A stretch of 64,000 bases of DNA, taken from Rana temporaria. Its lineage: Eukaryota > Chordata > Amphibia > Anura > Ranidae. The DNA is taken from positions 110,680,682 to 110,744,681 of the forward strand of contig NC_053491.1 of NCBI RefSeq assembly GCF_905171775.1. Reading direction: 5' to 3'. This document shows, in pieces, positions 38,601 to 50,600 of the stretch; within the stretch, counting starts at the first letter, position 1; the number at the start of each line of letters is the position of its first letter. Both the position numbers and the translations under genes were made by a program. Under the pieces are notes generated by a model, which ran no database searches, was not told where the DNA came from, and saw nothing but the letters and a program-made list of their open reading frames with translations.

Positions 38601-41600
38601 GTTGAAAATTAGTTGACTGTCCCAGAGATCTCAGAAAGTGATTTACTTGCAACGCTTGCCAAAAACTTAATTCAAAGATTCCCCCTACTTTCATTAAGAC
38701 ATCAATAGATGGCCAGGTTTCTGTTAGTAAGAAATGTGAGACCTGCACCGTACCCTTTTCTTTTAGTTTATTGAATACTCCTCCTTCTGTCCCTGGTATA
38801 AAGCCTGGGTTCCCCATTATAGGAAACAGGGGGGATTGCCTCATTGAAAACTTTGGATTTCGAAAGACCTTAGCTGCAATTAACAGCGTTGGACCGATTA
38901 TCGGGTGTTTCTTCAACTTACTTGGTAATACATTGTAACACCAAGGGGCTCTGCGTAGTGGTATTGGACTAATCTGTTGCTCTATATCAACCCAGCGTTT
39001 GTAATACCCGTGCCTACACCAGTCTACCAATCTTGTCAGATGGGCCGCTTGATAGTACTTGGCAATATCTGGGACTGCCATCCCCCCAAAGCACTTGGGT
39101 ATCCTCATCACCTCTTTTTTTATCCTTGGTCGCTTCCCTGCCCATATAAATTTCATCAGAAGGGAGCTCATTTGTCGGAGATAGTTATCGGCAGGGTCTG
39201 AAACAGATACATCATTTTTGGCAAAATACTCATCTTAACTATGTTGTTTCGACCGAACCATGAGTATAGTCCATATTGCCATTTCTCAAGCAGCGTTCTT
39301 ACAGAATTAAAGAGTGGGGGGAAATTTGTTTTAAAAGTTTCCTTTATATTTGCTGGATCAGGATACCCAAGTACTTTAGCGCCTTCTTCCACTTAAACCC
39401 AAAATGTTGTTGTATGATCTTGCACTTCTGAGGTGACATTGCCACGCTCATCGCTTCAGATTTGGCCTGATTTATTTTTAGGTTTGACAGCTCACCATAT
39501 CTTACGATCTCTTTCACAAGATTGGGAAGTGAGACGTGTGGGTTGGATATAGAGAATAACAGATCATCCGCATAAGCTGATTCTTTATGCTCTTTCTCTC
39601 CTATCTGTATTCCCTGTATGTCCGGGTTTTGACGTACTCTATTTAATAAAGGCTCCAAGGATAATGCAAATAATAAAGGTGAAAGAGGGCATCCCTGTCG
39701 TGTACCGTTTGTAATTTTGAAAGATTTCGAAAATATTCCATTAACTCTTACTGCAGCATATGGGGCTGTATAGACACTCCCGATCCACCTAATCATACAC
39801 TCCCCCAATCCCACATGACGCAACACCGAGATTAGAAAACACCAACTTACTCTGTCGAATGCCTTCTCGGCATCGGTGTTTAGAAACACGCAAGGGATAT
39901 CTACTTCACTAGCATAATGGACCAGGTTAAGGACCTTTATTGTGTTATCCCTTGCCTCCCGTGTAGGGACAAATCCCACCTGGTCCATATCTACCAGCTC
40001 AGGTAGCCATGACTGAAGCCGCGTTGCCAATATTTTCGTGAAAAGTTTTAGGTCAGTGTTTAATAATGAAATCGGCCTATAACTACTGCACTCCGCCGGA
40101 TCCTTCCCTTCTTTGGAGATGACCGTGATGTGTGTTAACAACGCGTCCGGCGGAAATGCAGCAGTTTGGCCCATTGCATTTAAAACCTTTATTATCTGGT
40201 TGCCTAATAATCTAACAAATTCTTTTTTAATATCTTATTGTATAGCCGTCCGTGTATAGTGTATAGTGTATAGCCGTGAAGGCTTTCCCCGCCTTCACGG
40301 TTTTTAATGTCGCATTTAATTCCTCTATCGAGATGGGGGTTTCTAGACTGGCTCGGGCAGGTGATGAAAGCCTCGATAAGTCTACTGAGGAGAGATATTC
40401 TTCCATTTTCGACTGGGCAACCGGTCTTTGTACCAAATTATACAAAGTAGAGTAATATCTACCAAACTCTTCTGCTATATCTTTTGGCTTTCGCTTTAGT
40501 TGTCCCTCCTTCCCCTTAATTTGCAGGATGTACGTTGAAATATTTTTTTCCTACAATTTCCCGGCCAGCAATTTGCTACATTTGTCTCCAAGTTCATAAT
40601 TTATTTTTCTTCCCCTTTGTATTGTTGCCTTGGCCTTGTAAGGTAAAATCTCTGTAATTTGCCTTCTCAGCTGACCTAACTCTCTTCCTATATGGGGATC
40701 TGGTGTAGTTTTATGTTGTTCCAATACCTGAATTTCCTCTAGTAATTTTTTAACCTGTCGTTCTCGTCTCTTTTTCAAGTTCGATCCATGCTTAAAGGGT
40801 CACTAAAGGAATTTTTTTTTTTAGCTAAATAGCTTCCTTTACCTTACTGCAGTACTGGTTTCATGTCCTCATTGTTCGTTTTTGCTTTGAAGTAGCTGTA
40901 ATTCTGCTGTGATCTCCACACTTCCTGGTTGCCTGTTTCCTTATAACCATCGTACTGGGAGATTTTCACGGTGGTCTAAGCTGTCATTACTGTGTGTCTA
41001 AAACTCCTCAGAACCAGATTCATTTTAAAAACAAAACACTGCCCTGGATTTGTTGTTTTTGTTCTGTGAGTCTTCCCGACTCACCTCTCACCCGGAACTT
41101 CATGTATGTACCTTTAAAACCGAACGTGAAACTAGAGGCACATTATATGATAGATTAAATTACATTTTTAATCATTTTTAAAAGGAATCAGTTAACTTTT
41201 ATGTCTCTATACCCTGTAAACAGTCATTTCAGCAAAAAATTTTTTTTCATTTAGTGACCCTTTAATCAGGACACCCCTGATCACTGTCTTGTGCGCCTCC
41301 CACACCATTCCCGGATCACTCCCAGGTGTGTCGTTCGTTTGGAAGTAGGCTATGATCTGATTTTTCGCCGCCGCCACCGCCACCGCTGCCGCCGCCATCA
41401 TGGCTAAGGGAAACCGGCAGTGAAGCCTTGTGGCTTTACAACCAGTTCCCTACTGCCACGCGCAAAGTTGCTGCGCTTTGTGAATGGCCTGGTGGCAGGG
41501 GAAGGAGGAGGGGGCCAAACTTCCTGATGCATTTGCCACAACAAAGTCAGCCAGAAGTGGGAGCGGGTACCTGTCAAAACCAGGTAGGTCAGTAGGGCAA

Positions 41601-44600
41601 GATTGGTGTCAGTAGGACAGTGGACGATGTCAGTAGGACAGTGGACGAAACGTCAGTAGTTTTTATTTGTATTATTTTATTTTTTATTTTCAACATTTTT
41701 ATTATATTTTAGCAATTTTTTTAGCAACCCCATTGGGGGGCTTTTGGTGAAATATCAAGGGTCTAAACAGTGGGGTATATGAACCACACTGGGGTGATTA
41801 GATTGTGCCCAGGCACACCTGGCGCACCCTGTGAGCACGCCTATAATTGACAGTTATAGCATATCTATATTTTACGGGACCTAGGAGAGTTTTTATGAAT
41901 GGAGTGTGTCAGCACATGTTTATAAGGCCAAGCAAACAAATAAAAAAGTATATCTTAATTCTCTGGAGTACCTATGAATATCCCCAACTTTTTTCATTGC
42001 TAAAAAAAAAAAAAAAAAGATAAACAATATATCCATTGCGACTGGTAAATTGTAACATGTTAAATATTTTAGATAAACTTTAATATGGATGTTCTGTAGG
42101 ATCTTTAAAATGTTAAGTCTGGCTTGTAAACAAGCAAAGTAAACTAACAGCGTGCAACAGAATTTCTGATTTACATTGGAACTGTATCTGTAACTGTAAA
42201 ATTTGTCAAAATTCTGCTGGTCCAATTGTTTCTGCATCAGCAGGCATTTTACAGTATATTGTCACATGATGTGGCCTGAGAATACAAACCTAACATAAAC
42301 TGATCTCTACAGAACGTCGACCTACAGGCCAGAGTGAAAACTTTGGAGAGCTGCGAATGTCGCCGACCTTCATGTTTATGGGAAGGGAAAGAGTATCAGG
42401 ACAACGAGACATGGAAGAAAGACACATGTAACATCTGCGTGTGCGTGGGAGGTTCCGTTAAGTGTTCCCTACGTCAGGATTGGCCTCAATGTCTCTGTAA
42501 GTTGACTGTCTTTTTATTTAATGGCATGTTGTAGGATATCGTACACAGCCTGTACTTTGTATGAGAGCTTTATTGAACTAATTCATATGCAAAGTAGAAA
42601 AGATGCTGTTTTTCGATGTACCAGTTATCCTGTGAACATTCAGGTTCAATGCGTATCCATAGCCAAAAACTTTATTTTTTTGGAAGGGTTACATTTTTTA
42701 TTAGGTTTTTAATTGCTGTCGGTGTCTTAACCACTTGCCGCCCGTATAACGTATTTATATGACGGCAAGGTGGTCTGGGGCTCACATGCGCGGTGCCGGC
42801 AACCCGCTCCAGCTCTGAATATACACAGCGGGAGCTGATCTGCGGGTACTGCGGTCTTGATGTCCGCCAACACCCGCTGATCATTCAGCACAGAGGCTAT
42901 GTACTGTAAACAAAGGACTGTATGTACTGTCAGTAGGGAAGGCATAGATCCTGTGTTCCTGTAAAGCAGGGACAAGGATCCATGTCTCCCCCTAGTAAAA
43001 GAACCTCCCATAGTACACAAAAACACTAGTTAGGCACACAGTTAACCCTTTGATCGCCCCCGATGTTTAACCCCTTTCCAGCCAATGTCATTAGTATAGT
43101 GACAGTGCATATTTTTAGCACTGATCACTGTATTAGTATCACTGGTCTGCAAAAAGTGTCAGTTAGTGTCCGTCTGTAGCTGAAATATCGTAGTCCCGTT
43201 ATAAGTCGCTGATTGCTGTCATTACTAGTAAAAAAATTGTTAAAATATATATATATATCCCATAGTTTGTAAACGCTATAACTGTTGCGCAAACCAATCA
43301 ATATTCGTTTATTGGGATTTTTTTTACCAAAAATTCTATTTTTTACATTTTTTTATTGGATATATTTTATCGCAGAAAGTAAAAAATATAGTTTTTTTCA
43401 AAATTGTCAGTCTTCTTTTGTTTATGGCGCAAAAAAAGAAAAAGAAAAACCAAATACCACCAAAAGAAAGCTCCATTTGTCGGAAAAAGAAAGGGCATAC
43501 ATTTTATTTGGGTACAGCATCGCATGACCGCACAATTGTCAGGCAAATTAATGCAGTGCTGCATCGCAAAAAATGGCCTGGTTATGAAGGGGGGTAAATA
43601 TCCTGTAGCTGAAGTGGCTACTTGAGGAGAGTCGTCATCTCTGATTGACCTGGTAAACATCGACAATGGAACTGAAATTAATGGAGAATTAAAAATCTTA
43701 GGGTTGTCATCAACATTGGTCAGGTGGTTGTGGGGGTGCGGGGGGTGACTTATGGGAATCTGGAGGCCCCCAGATCCCAGCCCCCCTTCCCCAAAACATT
43801 TTCCAGGTGGTTCTGGGTGTGTGGGGGATGACTTATCAAAATCTGGAGGCCCCCAGATCCCAGCCCCCATGAGAATGAGTACGGAATACATAGTATCCCA
43901 TTTTGCACAAAAGTGTAAAAGGTAAATAAAAACAGTTTTTGACAAGCCCTTTATTAAATGAAGCAAAAAAATAATAAAATAAATGTCCCCCGAAGTAGAT
44001 CCAACGGCAATCATAATGTCCGCCGCTACCACCAAAAAAAACAAACAGACAAAGTCTCCCGCCGTCTTACAATTCTTAAATAAGAACTGGGGAATGCTGG
44101 GTTGATGACGTCACAAGGAGGCCCCTTAGTTCTTTAAGAACTGTCAGACAAGCCTTTGTTGGATGCATAGTTTTTTTTTGTTTGTTTTTTTCTTCCAGTC
44201 AGCGGTAATAGTGGCGGGCATCGTGACTGATGTTGGATCTACTTTGGGGGACATGTATTTATTTAATTTTTTTAAAGATTTGGCTGTGCTTTTTACTTTT
44301 TACACTTTTTGGTGAATAAGTAGGGGTACTACTCATTGACATGAGGGGCCAGAATCTTGTTAAAGAGGGTTTCCAGATTCCGCACCCCCCTACAACCACC
44401 TGCCAGGGTTTTCACTAAACAAATTGTACTAACATGTCTCCAGTGAATAAAACAACCAGTCCTTTGTACTGAGGTTTTCCTATGGCAAGTGAACTATTGA
44501 GATACCACTAAGATTTTCCCAAAGCAGTAGTGCAAAGTTTAGCACTAGACACCAAGGGGTTGATTTGCAAAAGAAAATAGGCTATTAACTTTGCAAGGGA

Positions 44601-47600
44601 ATTGACATGATTGGATGTTTGAAATAAGAAGAGCACACATTCATTAAGCTAAGTGATCAACCTATTTGCCTTTAACAGGCAACCTCCAAATGTAGATTGT
44701 GTAGGGCTGTAGGCTGTTTGTGGATGATGCTATTGTAGCAAAACAAGAATGCAGGCCTGTGCAGCCTAAAGGGACCCCTGCCAGGCTAAGCCACCCAGCC
44801 AGACCTGTCAGTATGGTGAATATGAAAGCTTCCACGTTGACAGACCATGTCTGCAATGCCTTTCAACTTGCAAATGCATACTTACATTGAAAAAAAGTCT
44901 GCCACATTGTGTATGTCAATCTCTTTAAGCATGATATATAGTACACAATCTTATGTTGCACATAGCAGATGATGTTTTTTTTTTTAATAGCCTGCACTTA
45001 TGAAGGAAGAATATACAGTAACAAGGAGACCTTCTCTGTGGGTTCCTGCACATCATGTGTCTGCCAGGTAAGCGCTGTAAAGCAATAAAAACTTATTTTT
45101 CATAGGTTACATAAAAAATAAATACCGGTACATACACGTTATTTAACTTATATTGGGATTTTATTGAAGTAAGAATATTGTTATAATTTTACATAACCTC
45201 AGATGAGGTTATTTTATATACTTATATATGATAATATACCTTTTCTAATACTGGCCATAAATGGGCATATCTCCGAGATTGGCATTACTGCACTTCCAGT
45301 ACCACGACACAGAAACCACACCGCTACACAAGGTTTATGTACCCTATTGGAGACACCCTAAATGCCTAACATCTGCTGGGGGCCTGATTTACTAAAAATG
45401 TGAACTTCAGAGCCAGTTCACACTGGGGCGACTTGGGATCCGACTTGAAGTCGCCTCAAGTCGTCCCAAGTCGCGCTGTCGAGAAAAACAATGCAAGTGA
45501 ATGGGAGCGGTGTTAATACACACGACTCGAGTCGCTCCGACTTCAAAAGAAGTTCCTGTACTACTTCAATCCGACTTGTAGGCGATTTGTACCCATTGAT
45601 TTCAATGGAAGTCGCCTCCAAGTCTGATCCAAGTCGGATCACTGTCTTAAAGCGGTGGTTCACCCTCCTTAACGTCATTATAGCATTACATTCGGCATCG
45701 TAGCGCGAGCTACAGTATGCCGGTCTTACATTTTTTATCCCCGTACTCACAGTGCTATTGCACATTGAAAATTCCGACTCCCGCAGGGAATGGGCGTGCC
45801 TATGGAGAGGGAGGATGATTGACGGCCGGCTCTGGCACGTCACGCTCCCCGAAGACAGCCGGAGTAGGTCTCGGCTCTTCACGGCGCCTGCGCACAGGCT
45901 ATGCGCAGGCGCCGTGAAGAGCCAAGCCTATTTCGGCTATTTCCGGAGAAGCGTGACGTGCCAGGGCCGGCCGTCAATCACCTTCTCTCACCATAGGAAC
46001 GCCCATTCCCCGGAATCTTCAACGTGGAATAGCACAGTGAGTACGGGGATAAAAAATGTAAGACCGGCATACTGTAGCTCGCGCTACGATGCCGAATGTA
46101 ATGCTAGAATAACATTTTTTTTTTTTTTAATAGGGTGAACCCCCGCTTTAACTGAAGCGACTTTCCAGGAAGATAACCCCTCCCTCCCCCTCCCTCCCCC
46201 TCCCTCCCCTAGAGCTGATTGTTGTTTGATTGGCCACTGGAAAGTCTCCTGTCCTGGAGACGACTTCAAGTCGTGTTGTAAATCGTCCCAGATCGCCCTG
46301 TGGTTCATGCTCAAGTCGTGTCGGAGTCGCCTCTGAAAGTCGCTCTGGAAGTCATGTCGCCCCAGTGTGAACCGGCTCTCAGTGAAGTTAATTTATAATA
46401 TTTTAAAAGAGGAACTTTTTAGAAAAATAAATATCAGCAGCTACAAATACTGTAGCTGCTGATTTATTATAAAGAGACACTTACCACCCAAGGAGTCCAG
46501 CGCTGTCCTCGCCATGGCTGGTTCTTCACCAGTCTACGAGTCCACCATCTTGGATGTGGAAAGCTGGCTGTGAAATCCTAGTTTCACAGCCAGCTCCCTA
46601 CTGTGCATGCATAATACGTGCCATGCTTTCTAAATGGTCCTGCAGTTTTCTAGGATATGTGACATGTTTCAGGAGGTTGCGGGGAGGAAGAGGTGGGCCA
46701 AACATTCGTTTTTCTCACCTAGGCAAGCAGAGGGCAAGTGGGAGTGGGTACCTGTCAGAAATAGGTACCCAATAGGTGCCCGCTCCCAGAGAAAAAAATT
46801 AGAGAGGAAGGGAGGATGATAAGCAGAGATTCACATTTTATGAGAAGTTCTGATTTAATATCCAATCATGGGCAAGGAAAGATATGCTGGTTGAAAAAAT
46901 CGGAACCACACAATTTTAGCTGTATTGTTCCTTTATGAAATGCTTAGGATCTTCATCCCATTACTAGTGCTAGAATGAGCCTGAAGCAGCAGTTTCTAGT
47001 ACTCTTTATCCATCCATAGCAAGATTGTTGTCCTCAAAGCAGTATTAAACCCAAACATTTTTTTATTTGCAGCTAACCAATTCTTAGATATGACTGCATT
47101 ATTTAAATTTATTTAGGATTTTTACTTTTTATTTTCACCTGGTGAACCTGCCAGTAAGGCCACTTTCACACGGGGTGGATCAGTAATGATCAGCCCTGTG
47201 AACCTCTGCTTGCTTGCTCCGTTGATCCCCGCTGAGCCTGCGGATGACAGGGCGGTCCCAGCACACTGTGCAGGGACCGCCCTGTCTTTTCTCCGCTCTC
47301 CCCTATGGGGGGATCGGATGAACACGGACCGTCTGTCCGTGTTCACCTGATCCGATCAGCCAGACGGATGGAAAAGTAGGTTTTTCCTCCGTCACACTTT
47401 GGCGGAAAGGAGCGGGTCGGATGTCAGCGGGCAAATCACCCCTGACATCCGTGGCTCCATAGAGGAGCACGGAGCGCCCGTTTTAGGTCCACCTAAAAAA
47501 CTGGCTGGCGGACCTGAATGGTCCGCCCGTGTGAAAGAGCCCTAATTCTGCTGGTTTTTTTTTACAGAACAAGCTGTCCTGCAGATGTAGCAGTTACAGG

Positions 47601-50600
47601 GTTGATACAAACCACTCTGGGGAACATTTACTAAAACTGGAGCGTAGAGAATCCAGTGCAGCTGTGCCTAGTAACCAATCGGCTACTAGATGTCATTGTG
47701 AAAAGGGGGAAATACTGCGCTGATCTAAATATCAAGTGAGCAGCCACACAAGCAATATGACAAAAATTGAAAATAAAATAGTGAAACAATATGCAGCGCT
47801 AAAAATTCTTATAAAGAACAAATTATGCATCAATGTGATGATAACACAATAACCTGTGAATGAGTGTCCATTTGAAACAACCAGCACAAAAAGAAAAACA
47901 CAAAGAAAAAAGTCCATCAATATGGGGTGTATGACCACATCCTCATCTTTGGAAAAACTTTCTGCACGGTAGAATCGAAAATAGATGGAGTACTCTTACC
48001 AGATGTCGTGGATCTGCTTGTCAGCGACAGCAGATCATAAAGGCATGTAAGGGATCGGCTCGGCTCTGCTCGGCTGGATGTTGGTACAATGGTAGACTCA
48101 CCACGGGGTATCCTGTTGAATGGCTGTAGGCCTGGACTGGAACCTCACCGTAGGTGTACTCGCTCCAACTCGAATCCGTGGACAGGAACCAAGAGTCCGA
48201 TTCCTTTAAACGCCAACTGGTGATGCGAACAGTGGTGTCCACTGATGCAAGGTGCACACTGGTGTGGAGTTTTGAAAAAACTTTGTATCCAAGCAAGTCA
48301 TGCAGGGAAGAGAAAGAAAACAATGCTCCGGATGGTGCAGGTAAAAGAGGATAGGTTTTATTGAAATAAAACCAATGACATGAAAGTGATCACTTCAGTA
48401 AAAAATTGAATAAAAGCAATATGGGGTGCAGGTATAGCAAGCCCGACGCGTTTCGTCCAAGTGGACTTCAACTGGGGCATCTACCTTCACCCCCATATTG
48501 CTTTTATTCAATTTTTTACTGAAGTGATCACTTTCATGTCATTGGTTTTATTTCAATAAAACCTATCCTCTTTTACCTGCACCATCCAGAGCATTGTTTT
48601 CTTTCTCTTCCCTGCATGACTTGCTTGGATACAAAGTTTTTTCAAAACTCCACACCAGTGTGCACCTTGCATCAGTGGACACCACTGTTCGCATCACCAG
48701 TTGGCGTTTAAAGGAATCGGACTCTTGGTTCCTGTCCACGGATTCGAGTTGGAGCGAGTACACCTACGGTGAGGTTCCAGTCCAGGCCTACAGCCATTCA
48801 ACAGGATACCCCGTGGTGAGTCTACCATTGTACCAACATCCAGCCGAGCAGAGCCGAGCCGATCCCTTACATGCCTTTATGATCTGCTGTCGCTGACAAG
48901 CAGATCCACGACATCTGGTAAGAGTACTCCATCTATTTTCGATTCTACCGTGCAGAAAGTTTTTCCAAAGATGAGGATGTGGTCATACACCCCATATTGA
49001 TGGACTTTTTTCTTTGTGTTTTTCTTTTTGTGCTGGTTGTTTCAAATGGACACTCATTCACAGGTTATTGTGTTATCATCACATTGATGCATAATTTGTT
49101 CTTTATAAGAATTTTTAGCGCTGCATATTGTTTCACTACTAGATGTCATTGTCAAAGGTTCGTTGAACAAGCTGAAATTAGCTGGTTGGTTACTATGAAC
49201 AGCTGCGCCAAATTCTCTGGGCTCCAGTTATGGTAACTCACCCCTTCTAATTCAAGAGGTGTGTTACTGACCAGATCATCAGCGGGGGGGGGGGAAAGAG
49301 CGGGAAAAAAAAAGAGCACTCATGCCCTGTACACACGGTCGGAAAAAGTCAGATGGGAGCTTTTCATCGGGCTTTTTCCATCGGAAATTCCGACAGACTT
49401 AGAGAACATGTTCTCTATTTTTCCGATCGGAAAATCCATTTGTCTGTATGGAATTTCGACGGGAAAAAAAACAAGCATGCTCGGAAACAATTTGATGCAT
49501 GCTCGAAAGCATTGAACTTCGTTTTTCTCGGCTCTTCGTAGTGTTGTACGTCACAGCGTTCTTGATGGTCGGAATTTGGTGTGACTGTGTGTATGCAAGC
49601 CAAGCTTGAGCGGAATTCCGTCAGAAAAAACATCCGATTTTTTTCCAATGGAAAATCCGTTCATGTGTACGCGGTATAAGGCAGCCACCACATCTAATGA
49701 TTGGTAAGCTGTAATATGTGACATTTTTGGTTTTGGGTTTGAGTTGGTGTGATTGCACCTCATTTCAGGATTTAGTAAATCAGGTCCATGGCGTTGACTG
49801 CAGGTCTTTACTGCTTTAAACAAACAACTTGCAGCTGAGCTCGCTGGCATTTCTTTACAAAACAAGTGCCTTATGAGAACAGATGGCATGTATAAAGTAT
49901 TTCTAATCTATCTCTTGAAATATCTGTGAGTGTTCGTTTCTATGTTTGGTTTTAACCACTCGTTACATTGTTTGTTTTATTGTGTGAGGCTAGGTAGACT
50001 GTTATATTCAGCACATTGTTTTCATCAGCACATCTGGTTCTTATTATATCTTTTTTGTATTATTTGACATTACATAAAGGCTGATATTTATTACCGAGTC
50101 CTGCAATTTTATCCCCATTTGTCTTTTTATAGACATTTAACCTTTAAGTTGTGCAGCACCGCCAGATATCTGCTAAACTGTTCACAAACGTTTATGTATC
50201 AAAAGAGTATGAGTGAATCGTATAATAATAGGCCGTATTTTTGCCTTTGTTCCACTTTATGATGTTCTATACAAACACAATATACATATGTAAGATATAA
50301 AGGAGCGTCACTCGTTATGTTTGCCCGTTTTATGGCCACCTTAACTGGAAAGGGAATCTTGCAAATGTCATTTTGTTAGGTGAGTTACAATTGTTTTCTT
50401 GGCTACTGAGCTTTAGGTTCAGCCCTTGCCGTTCACAGCACATGTGTGGTTGTAATATATATACAGCATTCAACCATCATCTGAAGTCTATTAAACATAC
50501 TATTAGGTTGTCCATATATGGGCTTATATCTCCCCGAGAACACTAAGGCTAGAAATATCTGCTCCTAACCAAATAAGTCCACCATGATTCTTCTGATTCT

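Larger units (their letters stand above)
37494..41356 (-). mobile_element. 5'-truncated L1-like LINE with 10-bp target duplication
   Basis: A minus-strand element ends in a poly(A) tail (T-run at 37494-37503 on the plus strand) and is flanked by CTGATTTTTC at 37484-37493 and 41357-41366. The 3' UTR spans 37504-37933. The coding part is truncated in the linker between endonuclease and reverse transcriptase; no endonuclease is present. A TTAA MITE interrupts it at 40796-41261. Confidence 0.88.
30718..42312. other. Intron C-D, 11.6 kb
   Basis: No host exon recognised. It contains the TTAACCACTT element (30822-31801), a 22-23 bp minisatellite, two further TTAA elements, foldbacks at 34695 and 36566, and the nested L1 at 37494-41356. 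The remaining parts (31810-32800, 33180-34225, 35470-36470, 37000-37380, 41600-42310) show nothing recognisable. Confidence 0.8.
47618..49247. mobile_element. Old ACTAAA-ended foldback split by palindrome P2
   Basis: GGGGAACATTTACTAAAACTGG at the left; AACTGGAGC..AGAGAA reappears inverted as TTCTCTGGGCTCCAGTT at about 49217-49235. The two arms are separated exactly by element P2 and its 17-bp duplication. A longer relative lies at 59868-61087. Confidence 0.65.

Noticed and set aside
37494..41356. Active L1 coding for endonuclease and reverse transcriptase
   Set aside because: The 5' truncation removes the endonuclease, several frameshifts are present and a MITE interrupts it.
48021..48896. 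Mirrored 100-codon frames in palindrome P2
   Set aside because: Same reason as P1; no recognisable protein.
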